This document shows positions 38,025 through 46,493 of a DNA stretch of 64,000 bases, one piece after another. The position numbers were made by a program, and so were the translations under genes. The stretch comes from CAYNST01 sp964546435 (lineage in GTDB: Bacteria; Pseudomonadota; Gammaproteobacteria; Pseudomonadales; Cellvibrionaceae): the NCBI GenBank assembly GCA_964546435.1, contig CAZJKJ010000002.1:62001-126000 (forward strand), given 5' to 3'. The notes beneath the pieces are model-generated. The model was given only the letters and a program-made list of their open reading frames with translations, did not search any database and was not told the origin of the DNA. Numbering within the stretch: the stretch's first letter is position 1; the number at the start of each line of letters is the position of its first letter.

Positions 38025-38336
38025 TCAGGGGCAATGGTAAACGCCGTAGGTCTGGGCCCCTTTTTCTATCAGTGAATCGGCAACGATCACATTGCCGCCC
38101 ATGACCGCGGCTTCCCGCTTGGCCAGCGTCTGCAGTTCCTCTTCCACCTTCTTCCCTGAGCGCGGCACCAGCACGACACTGGACAGGGTCTTGACGTTGG
38201 CCGAACCCTTTTTCTTGCACTGGGTGACTTCGGCGGCTTTACGCACCTGGACCTGCGCCGAGAGCGTGTCTGGCTTGACCCAGGTGCAGGCCGGTAAGGC
38301 CAGGAATACCGCCAGGCAGAATGCCGGTTTTTTCAT
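38025..38336 (-). CDS. DUF4156-like lipoprotein
   Basis: 103 residues. Signal peptide with lipobox ALPAC, so acylated Cys17 and membrane anchoring. The mature part has VTQCKKKGSANVKTLSS, AKREAAVMGGNVIV and YGVYHCP, resembling DUF4156 lipoproteins with a likely Cys-Cys disulfide. Function unknown. It lies about 66 bases beyond the FHA-protein gene and may be co-transcribed with it. Confidence 0.75.
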   Translation of the reverse strand: MKKPAFCLAVFLALPACTWVKPDTLSAQVQVRKAAEVTQCKKKGSANVKTLSSVVLVPRSGKKVEEELQTLAKREAAVMGGNVIVADSLIEKGAQTYGVYHCP

Positions 38337-38402
38337 TGCGTGTTCCCCGTTTGCTTGGTGCCGGTTCTGGTGCGGACTGGACAGTTACCCGCCCGTATCC
38401 GT

Positions 38403-39404
38403 TCAGAGGTTGCCTTGTCCGGGCACCGGCGTGTCATCTTTGTTGTGTAATCCGCCGGCATCCTCAAGAAACTGGTCCAGTGAGACCGGTTGCCGATACT
38501 GCCACTTCGGACTGACGAGGGCGCGGTTATAATTCGGAATCGGATCGAAATCAACTTTTTTTGCGCTTTCCACCAGCAGCGGAATTACCAGGGCCACGGC
38601 GGGGATCGACGTGGCCACGGCCATTCGGGCCACCATCCCCAGGTGGGTCGAATAAATCAAGGCGAAATACAGGACCAGAAACAGTATCACCGCCGGGAAC
38701 AGCGCCGACAGCCAGGCGGACATCGACCACATGTTAAGGTTGAAGACCAAGAACGGCAGCAGGGATTCGGCAACACTGAAAAGCACCAGGCCGAACAGGG
38801 CAATATTCAGTTGCAGGGCAAACTTGCCATCGTGCCGGGAACTCCGCCCGATCCCGGCCCAGACCCCCGCAAACAACACCGCCCCCAACACCAGATAGAG
38901 CGCCTGCAAGCCGTGCTCGGGCAAGCTGTCGGCGCGTGGATCGTTAAGGAACCCGTCCCACACCAGCAGCCCCATCAGGACCAGCGTCAGAAACAGGCTT
39001 AGCCACCAGTGTGACAGCGAGTGCCCGATCTCCTCCCAGCGTGACATCGGCTCGGCGGGCGCGACCTGGTGGTCGCTGGCATAGATTCGCAGCAACGTCC
39101 GCCCCAGAGCGAAGGTCTGCCCCGAATAGAATGGGCTGCGGCGGATACGATTCTTTTTGCGCAAGGCCCCGGCCAATGGGCCGTTATGCAAAAGCCAGAC
39201 TCCATTGCGGGAATTCTGGTCGAGACACCGGAATGCGCCGGTTTCCGGATTCATCTCGATGCGGGCGTGGTAACGGTCGACGTGCGGGTCGCTGAGAATG
39301 ATGTCGCAATCGAAACCGCGACCGAGCGTGATCTCGGGCTTGTCGTGAACTTCCGTCTGCAGGACCTGGCCACTGCGGTTGATTCTTTCAACGATTATTG
39401 CCAT
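38403..39404 (-). CDS. FHA-domain protein with five membrane segments
   Basis: 333 residues. Residues 1-100 form a cytoplasmic FHA domain: GR at 28-29, the RYHA motif (His46) and NSRNG (64-68). The Ser that normally contacts phosphothreonine two residues before this His is Asp43 (HVDRYHA). Five membrane segments follow (about 130-155, 165-185, 190-215, 230-255, 258-285) and a Pro-rich C-terminal tail. Its ATG lies inside the end of the protease gene (10-base overlap), so the two are translationally coupled. The partner phosphoprotein is unknown. Confidence 0.85.
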   Translation of the reverse strand: MAIIVERINRSGQVLQTEVHDKPEITLGRGFDCDIILSDPHVDRYHARIEMNPETGAFRCLDQNSRNGVWLLHNGPLAGALRKKNRIRRSPFYSGQTFALGRTLLRIYASDHQVAPAEPMSRWEEIGHSLSHWWLSLFLTLVLMGLLVWDGFLNDPRADSLPEHGLQALYLVLGAVLFAGVWAGIGRSSRHDGKFALQLNIALFGLVLFSVAESLLPFLVFNLNMWSMSAWLSALFPAVILFLVLYFALIYSTHLGMVARMAVATSIPAVALVIPLLVESAKKVDFDPIPNYNRALVSPKWQYRQPVSLDQFLEDAGGLHNKDDTPVPGQGNL

Positions 39405-40702
39405 CGCAGCACTCCGACAAAGCGTTCCAGGAATGCCTGGGCGGCACGCGTGGTGACACCCGACAACGTAAAGTGATCCATGGCGGCGCGGTTCTGTTTG
39501 TCCACGGATACGCCAATAAAAAACACGTCATACAAACCCGGCAACTGTTTGTATTCCCGCACGCAGTAACTCGCCCGACGCGTCATGCCCCCTGCACCAC
39601 TGTCGGGCGGCGTTTCGATCAGGCGGTTGACGCAATCGTAATTTTCCATATGGTGCTTGTCCCCCTGATTGCCGGGTCGGGCTGATCCGGTGTTCTCCGC
39701 CAGCAGACGATAAAACGCCGAACCCGGCCACTGCTTGCCCTCCAGATAATAGAATTCGTATTCCAGAAATCCGGTGGTTACGGAATCGCTGACGAAGATT
39801 GAATCGGCGTTGTTGCAGCCCCGACCAATCTCCAGCAGGTTGCGCTCTTCGTCTTCTTCGCTGTTGCCCCAGCATTCAAACCATTCCACGGTTTTGCCGA
39901 GAATGACGGCGTTACCCATGGGTTCGGTGGGCCAGGGTGACGCCATGACTTCGTCAATCATGGCGTTGGTGGTGGTGGCGATCTGGTTGGCCATGTTCGC
40001 CCGCAGATCCGTGGCATCGACCGCCGGCAACCGCTCCATCAGGGCGGCGAGATTGGCAGCGGGGACCAGGAAACCGATCTGATTGCCGGCTGTGGCCACA
40101 TTGATGCCCACCACCTCGGACAGGCGATTGACGGTCGGGCCGCCACTCATCCCGGAATTGATTGCGCCGGTGAAGTGCAGGCGTTCAAGAAACTTGTGAT
40201 CGACCGGGCCGTTATAGTTGCCCTGTACCACGATCATCCCCAGGTCGTGGGGATTGCCCAGGGAATATAACGTTTCCCCTTTGCGCGGATGACTGAACGC
40301 CAACACAAACGCCCGCCCGCTGAGGGCGCCGCTGACGGGTTTGAGAACCGCCAGATCACTCACAATATCGACCGCCACGACCTCCAGGATCACCGTTGTG
40401 TCCCCCTGGTCCAGCTCGATGCGATAGTTATCCGGTTCCAGAACCTTGTTGGATACCACGTGATAATTGGTGGCTACCAGACCGCCTTCGAGCAGAAAAC
40501 CCGTGCCGAGCGCCGAGCGGCTGCCGGATTTTTTTTCCATGATGCGGATTTGAAACAGGGAGGGTTCGAGTTCGGAAAAAATCGTATCGGCACCACGTTC
40601 GACCTCAGTCTGCTGGGCAGACGTGAGGGCTGGGGCAAGAAGCAGGATCACAAGCGCCGCGAAGAGCGGCCAGGTCAAGACGCGAAAACGGGAAATCAGC
40701 AT
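39395..40702 (-). CDS. periplasmic trypsin-like serine protease
   Basis: 435 residues from the ATG at 40702; the open frame continues upstream through tandem repeats and a gap, rejected as artefact. A signal peptide (about 1-30) ends TSAQ. The chymotrypsin-fold triad is His81 (TNYHVVS), Asp116 (SDLAVL) and Ser186 (NSGMSGGPTV). No PDZ domain. Residues about 230-435 form an extra domain with five cysteines and several Trp that I do not recognise. Coupled to the FHA gene. DegP-like proteases share the fold but not this C-terminal part. Confidence 0.8.
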   Translation of the reverse strand: MLISRFRVLTWPLFAALVILLLAPALTSAQQTEVERGADTIFSELEPSLFQIRIMEKKSGSRSALGTGFLLEGGLVATNYHVVSNKVLEPDNYRIELDQGDTTVILEVVAVDIVSDLAVLKPVSGALSGRAFVLAFSHPRKGETLYSLGNPHDLGMIVVQGNYNGPVDHKFLERLHFTGAINSGMSGGPTVNRLSEVVGINVATAGNQIGFLVPAANLAALMERLPAVDATDLRANMANQIATTTNAMIDEVMASPWPTEPMGNAVILGKTVEWFECWGNSEEDEERNLLEIGRGCNNADSIFVSDSVTTGFLEYEFYYLEGKQWPGSAFYRLLAENTGSARPGNQGDKHHMENYDCVNRLIETPPDSGAGGMTRRASYCVREYKQLPGLYDVFFIGVSVDKQNRAAMDHFTLSGVTTRAAQAFLERFVGVLRWQ

Positions 40703-40780
40703 CAGGGGCAACCACTTAAAGACATTAACGCATGATAGCCCACCCCTGCCGAAATGACAGTAACAGCGGCATCCCACCCC

Positions 40781-41119
40781 CGTCATCCTGCGCGATCCAC
40801 CCACGTCGGCCTGCGCGCCCCACCCACGTCGGCCTGCACGCCCCACCCACGTCGGCCTGCACGCCCCACCCACGTCGGCCTGCACGCCCCACCNNNNNNN
40901 NNNNNNNNNNNNNNNNNNNNNNNNNNNNNNNNNNNNNNNNNNNNNNNNNNNNNNNNNNNNNNNNNNNNNNNNNNNNNNNNNNNNNNNNNNNNNACCCACG
41001 TCGGCCTGCACGCCCCACCCACGTCGGCCTGCACGCCCCACCCACGTCAGCCTGCGCACCCCACCCACGTCAGCCTGCGCGCCCCACCCGCTGTCATCCT
41101 GCGCGCCCCACCCGCTGTC
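40781..41119. repeat. 23-base tandem array, split by an assembly gap
   Basis: Four 23-base units (40799-40890) precede the gap and four follow (40994-41085), then one 24-base variant (41086-41109) and the start of another. Core CCCACGTCGGCCTGC drifts to GTCAGCCTGCGC and then GTCATCCTGCGCG, which is the left part of the adjacent palindrome. Confidence 0.92.
40894..40993. other. assembly gap of 100 N inside the tandem array
   Basis: 100 undetermined bases; true array length is unknown, and the join between the protease side and the flagellar side rests on scaffolding. Confidence 0.98.
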
Positions 41120-41141
41120 ATCCTGCGCGAAGTCGCAGGAT
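41120..41141. repeat. palindromic repeat, copy 1
   Basis: Stem ATCCTGCG / CGCAGGAT with 6-base loop CGAAGT; preceded by TGTC and followed by CCA. Same element as copies 2-5 (see others). Confidence 0.9.
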
Positions 41142-41246
41142 CCATCGCCGCGGAACTACCCAGACACCCACTGTGCGTACTGGCAGCCAATGCTGGCTGG
41201 AGAGCCGACCCTGCGGATGCTGGTGGTCTTCTCTGATGCGTGAGAA

Positions 41247-41281
41247 CGACCGTGGATCCTGCGACTTCGCGCAGGATGACA
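41247..41281. repeat. palindromic repeat, copy 2
   Basis: A 35-base block identical to 46242-46276. Contains the same stem (41256-41277) in the opposite orientation to copy 1, with flanks CGACCGTGG and GACA. Confidence 0.9.
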
Positions 41282-41395
41282 TGGTGTTGCGTGACGGATG
41301 ACGTGGTGTTGCGTGACGGATGACTTGGGTGTCCGCGTAATTTCTGCTGACGTGGGTGTCCGCGTAATTCCTGTGGGTGTCCGAGCAATTCGCTT
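41275..41395. repeat. 22-base tandem repeats after palindrome copy 2
   Basis: Units starting GATGAC: 41275-41296, 41297-41318 (nearly identical) and a third diverged unit 41319-41340. TGGGTGTCCG(C/A) then recurs three times to about 41390. Confidence 0.8.
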
Positions 41396-41426
41396 CGGAT
41401 TATTCTCCCCGGTAATTCGCTACCTG

Positions 41427-43481
41427 TTAGTCTTTTTTGGCCGTAAACGGCAAGCGGTCTATGAGTCCTTCGAGGAAGCCGCCCTGGCTGTTCAGGCTGT
41501 TGAGAATGCGCTCCATGGCGACGAATTGTCGCATCAACCGCTCCTGGAAAATGGACATTTTCCGGTCCAGTTGCTCTTCTTTGATGTCCAGGTCGGTGAG
41601 CTGCCGGTTGAGTTCTGTTTCGCGGGAGTCGATCAGCCCGTTGGATTGCAGGAACTGCTTGATCTGCTCTTCGAATTCGCCGGCGAATCCCCGGGAGAAT
41701 TCCACGGTTGACGTGGTGGCATTGTCGCCAATCACCAGCGACAGCCCTTCCGCCGGCTCGCCCAGTTTCGGCAGCAGGACGTTCCCCAGTCCGAAGGCTT
41801 CAACACCGTCGACGGTGCCCTTCACATCAACCCCGGCGGTGCCGGTTCCCACGTCCAGACCCAGGGCCGACCCGAACATTTCACTGGCACTGACAATATC
41901 CACACCGGAGGCGGCGCCATAGCGTTTTGATGTGATATCGAAGCGGTTGTTGTCTTCGTCATAAGTGACTGCAACGGATGCACCCTGAGCCGCAAACTTG
42001 GCATCGCCATTGATGGCGATCTGCAGGGCGTCGGCCATGGCCGCGCCGCTGCTGAAGTCGGTGTCCGCCGCCAGGGTAATGACATCGGAGGTGACGCCGT
42101 TGAGTTTCACACTGAAGCTGTAATCATCTGCACCGGTATTGAATGACGACCAGTCCGCAGTGGCCGTAGCACCGGTAAAAAAGCCGCGGGCCGGTGGCGT
42201 GGTGATATTGACCTCGTAAGAGCCGGCACGGGTCTGCTTGCCAAAACTGTTGACGGTGACATCCGACGTCGACGAATTGGTGTGGGGTGCGAACAGTTTC
42301 TGCACGTCCGCAAAATTTTCGGTCATGGCTTTGTTGAACGTTTCTTCATGGATGCTGAGCGTACCGTTGAGCTCCGTGCGAATGCCCGCATTGGCCAGCG
42401 CAGTGAAATTGGAATCCGCCAGCCCCGGAATGGCCGAACTGATAACACTGCGAAACCGGGACAGTACCGATTTGGCCAGGGGATCGTTGCGCAGTGATCC
42501 CCATTCTTTTTCTTCTTTGTTGTAGCCCGTCAGCGGCTGGGTATCTTTGAGAAACGTGTTATAGGCGTCGACGAACGCACGGATGTTGCTTTCGGCAAAC
42601 GCTTTGTCATCGGTAATCGTGATGGTGGTGACTTTGCCTTCTTCCGCCTTGAGCAGATCCAGCGACAGGCCTTCAACAAGGTCCGTCACGGTGTTGCTCG
42701 GGCGGGTCACGGCCAGGCCGTTAATGGTGATGAGCGCGTCGAGCCCCTTCTGGGTTTCCACGGCGGTAAAGTCTGGTACATCGGCATTAAAGGCGAATCT
42801 CGACAAACCACTGGCATCCGTATCGGTCGGTGTGTCGCCGTCTTCAGCGACGGAAATCTGCAATTCACTTTTCCCACCGGAAGGTGCCGTGACGACCAGA
42901 CGCTGGGCGCTGCCGTCATTGATGATGCTTGCCTGCACGCCCTTACCGGCCTTGTTGATCGCATCTCGCAAACCCACCAGCGAATTGTTCGAATTATCGA
43001 TGGTGATGGAAAAGGGTTCCGCATCGGCATCGGGGTTGAACGAGGGCGGCACGCCGTCCGCTCTGTCCCATTGACCAAAATTGAACGTCAGCGTGCCGGT
43101 GCCTACCGCGTCCTTGTCACTGGCAAAACCGCCAAACGTCATGGATTGCGCCTGTGCCAAACGGTTGACCGTGAATGCATAACTGCCAGGCTGCACCGTG
43201 GTTTCGAGTTTGGTCGGCAGAATGTTGTCGCGATCGGAAAAGGCGGCAGATTTGCTGAACAATCCTTCTTTGCCGGTCAGTGCAGAAATCGAGGTACGCA
43301 GGGTATCGATTGCACTGGTCATGGTGCCGAAGCCGGAGATCTGCGCTTCGGCTTTTTCCCGGCGGGAATCAATGCGTTGTTGGGGGCCCAGGCGCTCCAG
43401 ATCGGTCAGTTGCTTCACGAGACTGGCGGAATCGATACCGGATCCCGCGCCCAGCGCATTGGCGATGTTGTTGTCGATCAT
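41427..43481 (-). CDS. fliD: flagellar filament cap protein
   Basis: 684 residues from the ATG at 43481 (AGGTAG upstream). Conserved ends are intact: GAGSGIDSASLVKQLTDLER at the start, and a C-terminal coiled coil of the FliD type (RETELNRQLTDLDIKEEQLDRKM is split across residues near 630). The centre has hook-IN-like units (FSVKLNGVTSDV...IAING). Considerably longer than the 470-residue proteins of E. coli or P. aeruginosa, so the D2/D3 region is expanded. Caps the filament and catalyses flagellin assembly. Last flagellar gene before the repeats; no fliS follows. Confidence 0.95.
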   Translation of the reverse strand: MIDNNIANALGAGSGIDSASLVKQLTDLERLGPQQRIDSRREKAEAQISGFGTMTSAIDTLRTSISALTGKEGLFSKSAAFSDRDNILPTKLETTVQPGSYAFTVNRLAQAQSMTFGGFASDKDAVGTGTLTFNFGQWDRADGVPPSFNPDADAEPFSITIDNSNNSLVGLRDAINKAGKGVQASIINDGSAQRLVVTAPSGGKSELQISVAEDGDTPTDTDASGLSRFAFNADVPDFTAVETQKGLDALITINGLAVTRPSNTVTDLVEGLSLDLLKAEEGKVTTITITDDKAFAESNIRAFVDAYNTFLKDTQPLTGYNKEEKEWGSLRNDPLAKSVLSRFRSVISSAIPGLADSNFTALANAGIRTELNGTLSIHEETFNKAMTENFADVQKLFAPHTNSSTSDVTVNSFGKQTRAGSYEVNITTPPARGFFTGATATADWSSFNTGADDYSFSVKLNGVTSDVITLAADTDFSSGAAMADALQIAINGDAKFAAQGASVAVTYDEDNNRFDITSKRYGAASGVDIVSASEMFGSALGLDVGTGTAGVDVKGTVDGVEAFGLGNVLLPKLGEPAEGLSLVIGDNATTSTVEFSRGFAGEFEEQIKQFLQSNGLIDSRETELNRQLTDLDIKEEQLDRKMSIFQERLMRQFVAMERILNSLNSQGGFLEGLIDRLPFTAKKD

Positions 43482-43659
43482 ACTGCTACCTGTGCGGGCC
43501 GAAACGGCCTGTTGTGCCTGTCCGTTAAGTATAGGACACGCCTGTGACTGTATCCGGCCGATTGCGGGCCCGGCCTCGCCCACCCGCTCTGCCTTTGCTG
43601 GATCGGGACAGGGCGCTCATGGAACGCGGCGCCGCCTTGCCGCCGCACCGCTATTCAGG

Positions 43660-44049
43660 TCAACCCGATGCGTCCAGCAATTGCACCCGCCCTTCCCGGG
43701 CCAGGGTTCGGGCCAGCTCCAGCATTGTCTGGTCAGGAATCTGGCGGATGACTTCACCGGACTTGCTGTCGATCACCTTGACCACCATTTCGTCCAGCTC
43801 TTCATCCACCGAAAATTCCAGATCCCTGGCAATGGACTGCACGTAATCATTCAAGGTAGTCACGGCCTGCTGCAGCGCTTCCCGGTCGGATTTGCCGGAT
43901 TTTTGCTCCCGCTCACCCTGCTGCTGTTCAACGGTTTGCGTCGCAGCGATTTTCTCAACCGGTTCGAGGTTGCTGACCGGCGCCTTCACTATGGCCACCA
44001 CGCGACCCGGACCCGGCGTCGATGAGGGCACGTTATTTACATCACTCAT
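43660..44049 (-). CDS. flaG: flagellar protein FlaG
   Basis: 129 residues. A variable N-terminal half and the FlaG C-terminal domain (SVDEELDEMVVKVID...GEVIRQIPDQTMLELA). In Pseudomonas and Vibrio it influences filament length. It lies between the flagellins and fliD, the conserved order. 178 bases separate it from fliD, in which no clear promoter was found. Confidence 0.92.
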   Translation of the reverse strand: MSDVNNVPSSTPGPGRVVAIVKAPVSNLEPVEKIAATQTVEQQQGEREQKSGKSDREALQQAVTTLNDYVQSIARDLEFSVDEELDEMVVKVIDSKSGEVIRQIPDQTMLELARTLAREGRVQLLDASG

Positions 44050-44070
44050 GGGTTTAACCCCTCAACCAAG

Positions 44071-44097
44071 AAAGGGGCAACCTTCCGGTATGCCCCC
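44071..44097 (-). terminator. terminator after the downstream flagellin gene
   Basis: On the minus strand stem GGGGCA / TGCCCC with an extended ACC-GGAA-GGT top is followed by TTTCTT. Forty bases past the flagellin stop and just before flaG. Confidence 0.7.
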
Positions 44098-44136
44098 ACA
44101 CTCGATTCTAATTGACGACTTGCATCGTCATTTTTA

Positions 44137-45861
44137 TTACTGCAGCAAAGACAGAACCTGCTGCGGTCTGGCATTCGCCTGGGCCAGCATGGCCTGTGAC
44201 GCCTGCTGCAAGACCTGGGCACGACTCAGCGCGGCAGATTCCTGGGCAAAGTCCGCATCCAGAATCCGTGATCGAGCGGCTGAAGAGTTCTCAGACACGT
44301 TTGACAGGTTGCTCATGGTGAAGTCCAGCCGGTTAGCAATCGCACCCATATCCGCACGGGTACTGTTGATCTGCTCAAGCGCCCGGTCGAGCGTACCCAG
44401 TGCCTTCTGAGCGCCGTCCATGGTGCCAATGTCCAGGTCGGCTACGGAGTTGCCGACTGAAGACGTGCTATTGGCCGAGATCAAACCAGTTGCAGTTGTA
44501 GCGGCCGTCGTGGCTTCGATCTTTATTTCCTTGCCGCTGACTGAATCCAGTTTAATTGTGCCAGCAGTTGAGTCGGCGACACTTGCCACTACACCTGTTT
44601 CTGATGATTTCTCATTTATTGCTTTTACCATCGCTTCAGCTTGCGTGCCTAGAGCGGTATCGCCTGTCGCTGCACCGATGTCCACGCCATTTATCTTGAG
44701 ATCACCTTCAGTAAGAGCGCTTGAAACAGTACCTGCGCCGCTCGTAACGTCTCCGCCTGTACGCGCCTGCACACCTATCGCGGTAATTTGAGCAGCGCTT
44801 GCACCGGTAGTGCCTCCATAGGCAATATCGACACTTTTTACTGAGCTGTCCGTGATTTCGAAGGTCAGTCGGGCATTACCAGTTGCACCTCCAGTAAAGC
44901 CAGCTGCAGTTGCTGCGTTGCCAGCGGTTACCGCAATGGTGGCGCCGCTGCCACTGCTCAACGTCATGTTGCCGTCGTCATCCAGCGAAGCTTTAACCAG
45001 CCCGGCGCCTTGACTATTAATCTTGGATACCAGTTCGTCCATGCTCCCAGTGTCTTTGACCTGGATCCGGTTGGAAGAACCGTCCGCGCCCGTTATGTTC
45101 AGCTCGAATACGTCCGCTCCTCGAACGATACCAGTCGCTGTACCCGAACCCGTCATTTCAGTAATTGCACCGACTTCTACACCGGAGACGTTTTTATTAA
45201 TTTCGTCGAGCTTGTCTTGCAGGCTGCCAGTTGCCAGGTTACCTACCGCCTGACCGTTTATAGTCATAGTGTTGACCGTGCCGTCGATCGCCGTCAGAGC
45301 TGCTGTCATGCCTGTGGACTGCGCACCAACCACATCTGCACCAGCACCACCACCAAGACCATCGGCACTCAATTTACCTATGGTAAATCCAATGGTCTGT
45401 CCGGCGTCGGCACCAACTTGCAGTTTCATTTCACCGCGTGAACCGTCCAGAATTTTCTGGCCGTTAAAGGTGGTGCTTTCGGCAATCCGGGTGATTTCTT
45501 CTTTCAGCTGCTGAACTTCCGCATCCAGAGTGGCTCGGTCGACATCAGAGTAAAGACCGTTCGAAGACTGGACGGCCAGTTCGCGCATGCGCTGCAGGAT
45601 GTTGGTGGTTTCGTCAATGGCACCTTCGGCGGTCTGGATCATGGACATACCGTCGTTGGCGTTACGAATAGCCTGGTCCAGACCGCGGATCTGTGAAGTC
45701 TGACGGTTGGAGATGGCCAGACCGGCCGCGTCATCGGCAGCAGAGTTGATGCGCTTACCGGAAGCCAGACGCTCGCTGGCGCGATCAAGCTCAGCACCAG
45801 AATTCACCAACTGACGCTGGGCGTTGAGGGAAGAAATATTACTGTTTACTACTAAAGGCAT
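44137..45861 (-). CDS. fliC: flagellin (downstream copy)
   Basis: 574 residues. Conserved D0/D1 ends: SNISSLNAQRQL, SERLASGKRINSA, NILQRMRELAVQSSNG at the N-terminus, and the assembly end ADFAQESAALSRAQVLQQAS, with SLLQ last. The central variable region carries hook-IN-type units (GDLKINGVDIG...GIIKIEA). A strong AGGAGG site lies just upstream of the start. G+C of the centre is visibly lower than in neighbouring genes (about 40-55% in hand-counted lines). A sigma-28-like site lies at 45896-45921, with flaG and fliD downstream. Confidence 0.97.
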   Translation of the reverse strand: MPLVVNSNISSLNAQRQLVNSGAELDRASERLASGKRINSAADDAAGLAISNRQTSQIRGLDQAIRNANDGMSMIQTAEGAIDETTNILQRMRELAVQSSNGLYSDVDRATLDAEVQQLKEEITRIAESTTFNGQKILDGSRGEMKLQVGADAGQTIGFTIGKLSADGLGGGAGADVVGAQSTGMTAALTAIDGTVNTMTINGQAVGNLATGSLQDKLDEINKNVSGVEVGAITEMTGSGTATGIVRGADVFELNITGADGSSNRIQVKDTGSMDELVSKINSQGAGLVKASLDDDGNMTLSSGSGATIAVTAGNAATAAGFTGGATGNARLTFEITDSSVKSVDIAYGGTTGASAAQITAIGVQARTGGDVTSGAGTVSSALTEGDLKINGVDIGAATGDTALGTQAEAMVKAINEKSSETGVVASVADSTAGTIKLDSVSGKEIKIEATTAATTATGLISANSTSSVGNSVADLDIGTMDGAQKALGTLDRALEQINSTRADMGAIANRLDFTMSNLSNVSENSSAARSRILDADFAQESAALSRAQVLQQASQAMLAQANARPQQVLSLLQ

Positions 45862-45895
45862 ACATGCCTCCTATAAATGTTTAATTCATTGCCAG

Positions 45896-45921
45896 CCGTC
45901 GGTGACTAGCTTTCAACTTGA
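45896..45921 (-). promoter_or_regulatory. possible sigma-28 (FliA) promoter of the downstream flagellin
   Basis: On the minus strand TCAAGTTG and a CCGA core stand 14 bases apart (from AAG to CCGA), one base shorter than the usual FliA spacing; the rest of the -10 box is poor. Only about 30 bases before the start codon. Confidence 0.4.
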
Positions 45922-46241
45922 CCCGGACTAACCGGCAATCTATGCCGTTGTGCCTTACTCTGTGTTTCGACCACTGCGGCAAGAACTTTAGGGGCGGTTA
46001 TAAGGAAAACCGGGGGCTGCGGGAATTCTGGTGAGCGTCGACGTTAGTGATTGTTTTTTCTGGAGTATTTTTACTGGACTGCCGCGTAAACCCCTTGGCA
46101 GGCAGCCTTAGCCGGGTGCAGATCGCCGGATTTTCCGGGAATTATTTAGACCGGTTTTGGCGGCTGACGGGAAAGCTATAACCAGAACGCATAACGGTGG
46201 GAATCCGGGGTGTTGTGGGTGGATGTCTGAGGGCGTGCGGG

Positions 46242-46276
46242 CGACCGTGGATCCTGCGACTTCGCGCAGGATGACA
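46242..46276. repeat. palindromic repeat, copy 3
   Basis: Identical over 35 bases to 41247-41281. Stem ATCCTGCG (46251-46258) and CGCAGGAT (46265-46272), loop ACTTCG. Confidence 0.9.
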
Positions 46277-46379
46277 GAAGGCGGTGTGATGACAGAAGGC
46301 GGTGTGATGACAGAAGGCGGGGTGGTGACAGAGGACGGGGGATGACAGAGGACGGGGTGATGACAGAGGGCGGGTGTTG
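46273..46379. repeat. 18-base tandem array after palindrome copy 3
   Basis: Six units beginning GACAGA: 46273, 46291, 46309, 46327 (17 bases), 46344 and 46362. The first two are identical (GACAGAAGGCGGTGTGAT); later ones drift to GGACGGGG. Confidence 0.9.
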
Positions 46380-46428
46380 TGGGTGGATGTCTTAGTGTGT
46401 GCGGGCGGGTGCGGGCGGCCGGGCGTGG

Positions 46429-46450
46429 ATCCTGCGGCTGCGTGCAGGAT
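46429..46450. repeat. palindromic repeat, copy 4 (degenerate)
   Basis: ATCCTGC (46429-46435) and GCAGGAT (46444-46450) around an 8-base loop. The preceding 50 bases (TGTTGTGGGTGGATGTCT and on) repeat those before copy 3, so the whole segment was duplicated around the 18-base array. Confidence 0.75.
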
Positions 46451-46493
46451 TACAGGGGCTGGAACTGAAGTGAATGACGTGAAGCGGTGGAAG

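Larger units (their letters stand above)
40703..41426. other. repeat-filled stretch between the protease gene and fliD
   Basis: 724 bases, no gene. Contains the 23-base array, an assembly gap, two palindromes in opposite orientation and a 22-base array, each listed separately. Open frames here only translate the repeats. Confidence 0.85.

Noticed and set aside
40703..41068. Extension of the protease upstream through the repeats
   Set aside because: The added residues are repeat translation and X; the signal peptide begins at the ATG at 40702.
40781..41119. CRISPR array
   Set aside because: Units are directly adjacent with no unique spacers, and no cas gene is nearby.
40732..41301. Open frames with Pro/Arg/Thr repeats across the 23-base array and gap
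   Set aside because: Period of 23 bases in all three frames; they only translate the tandem repeat and undetermined bases.
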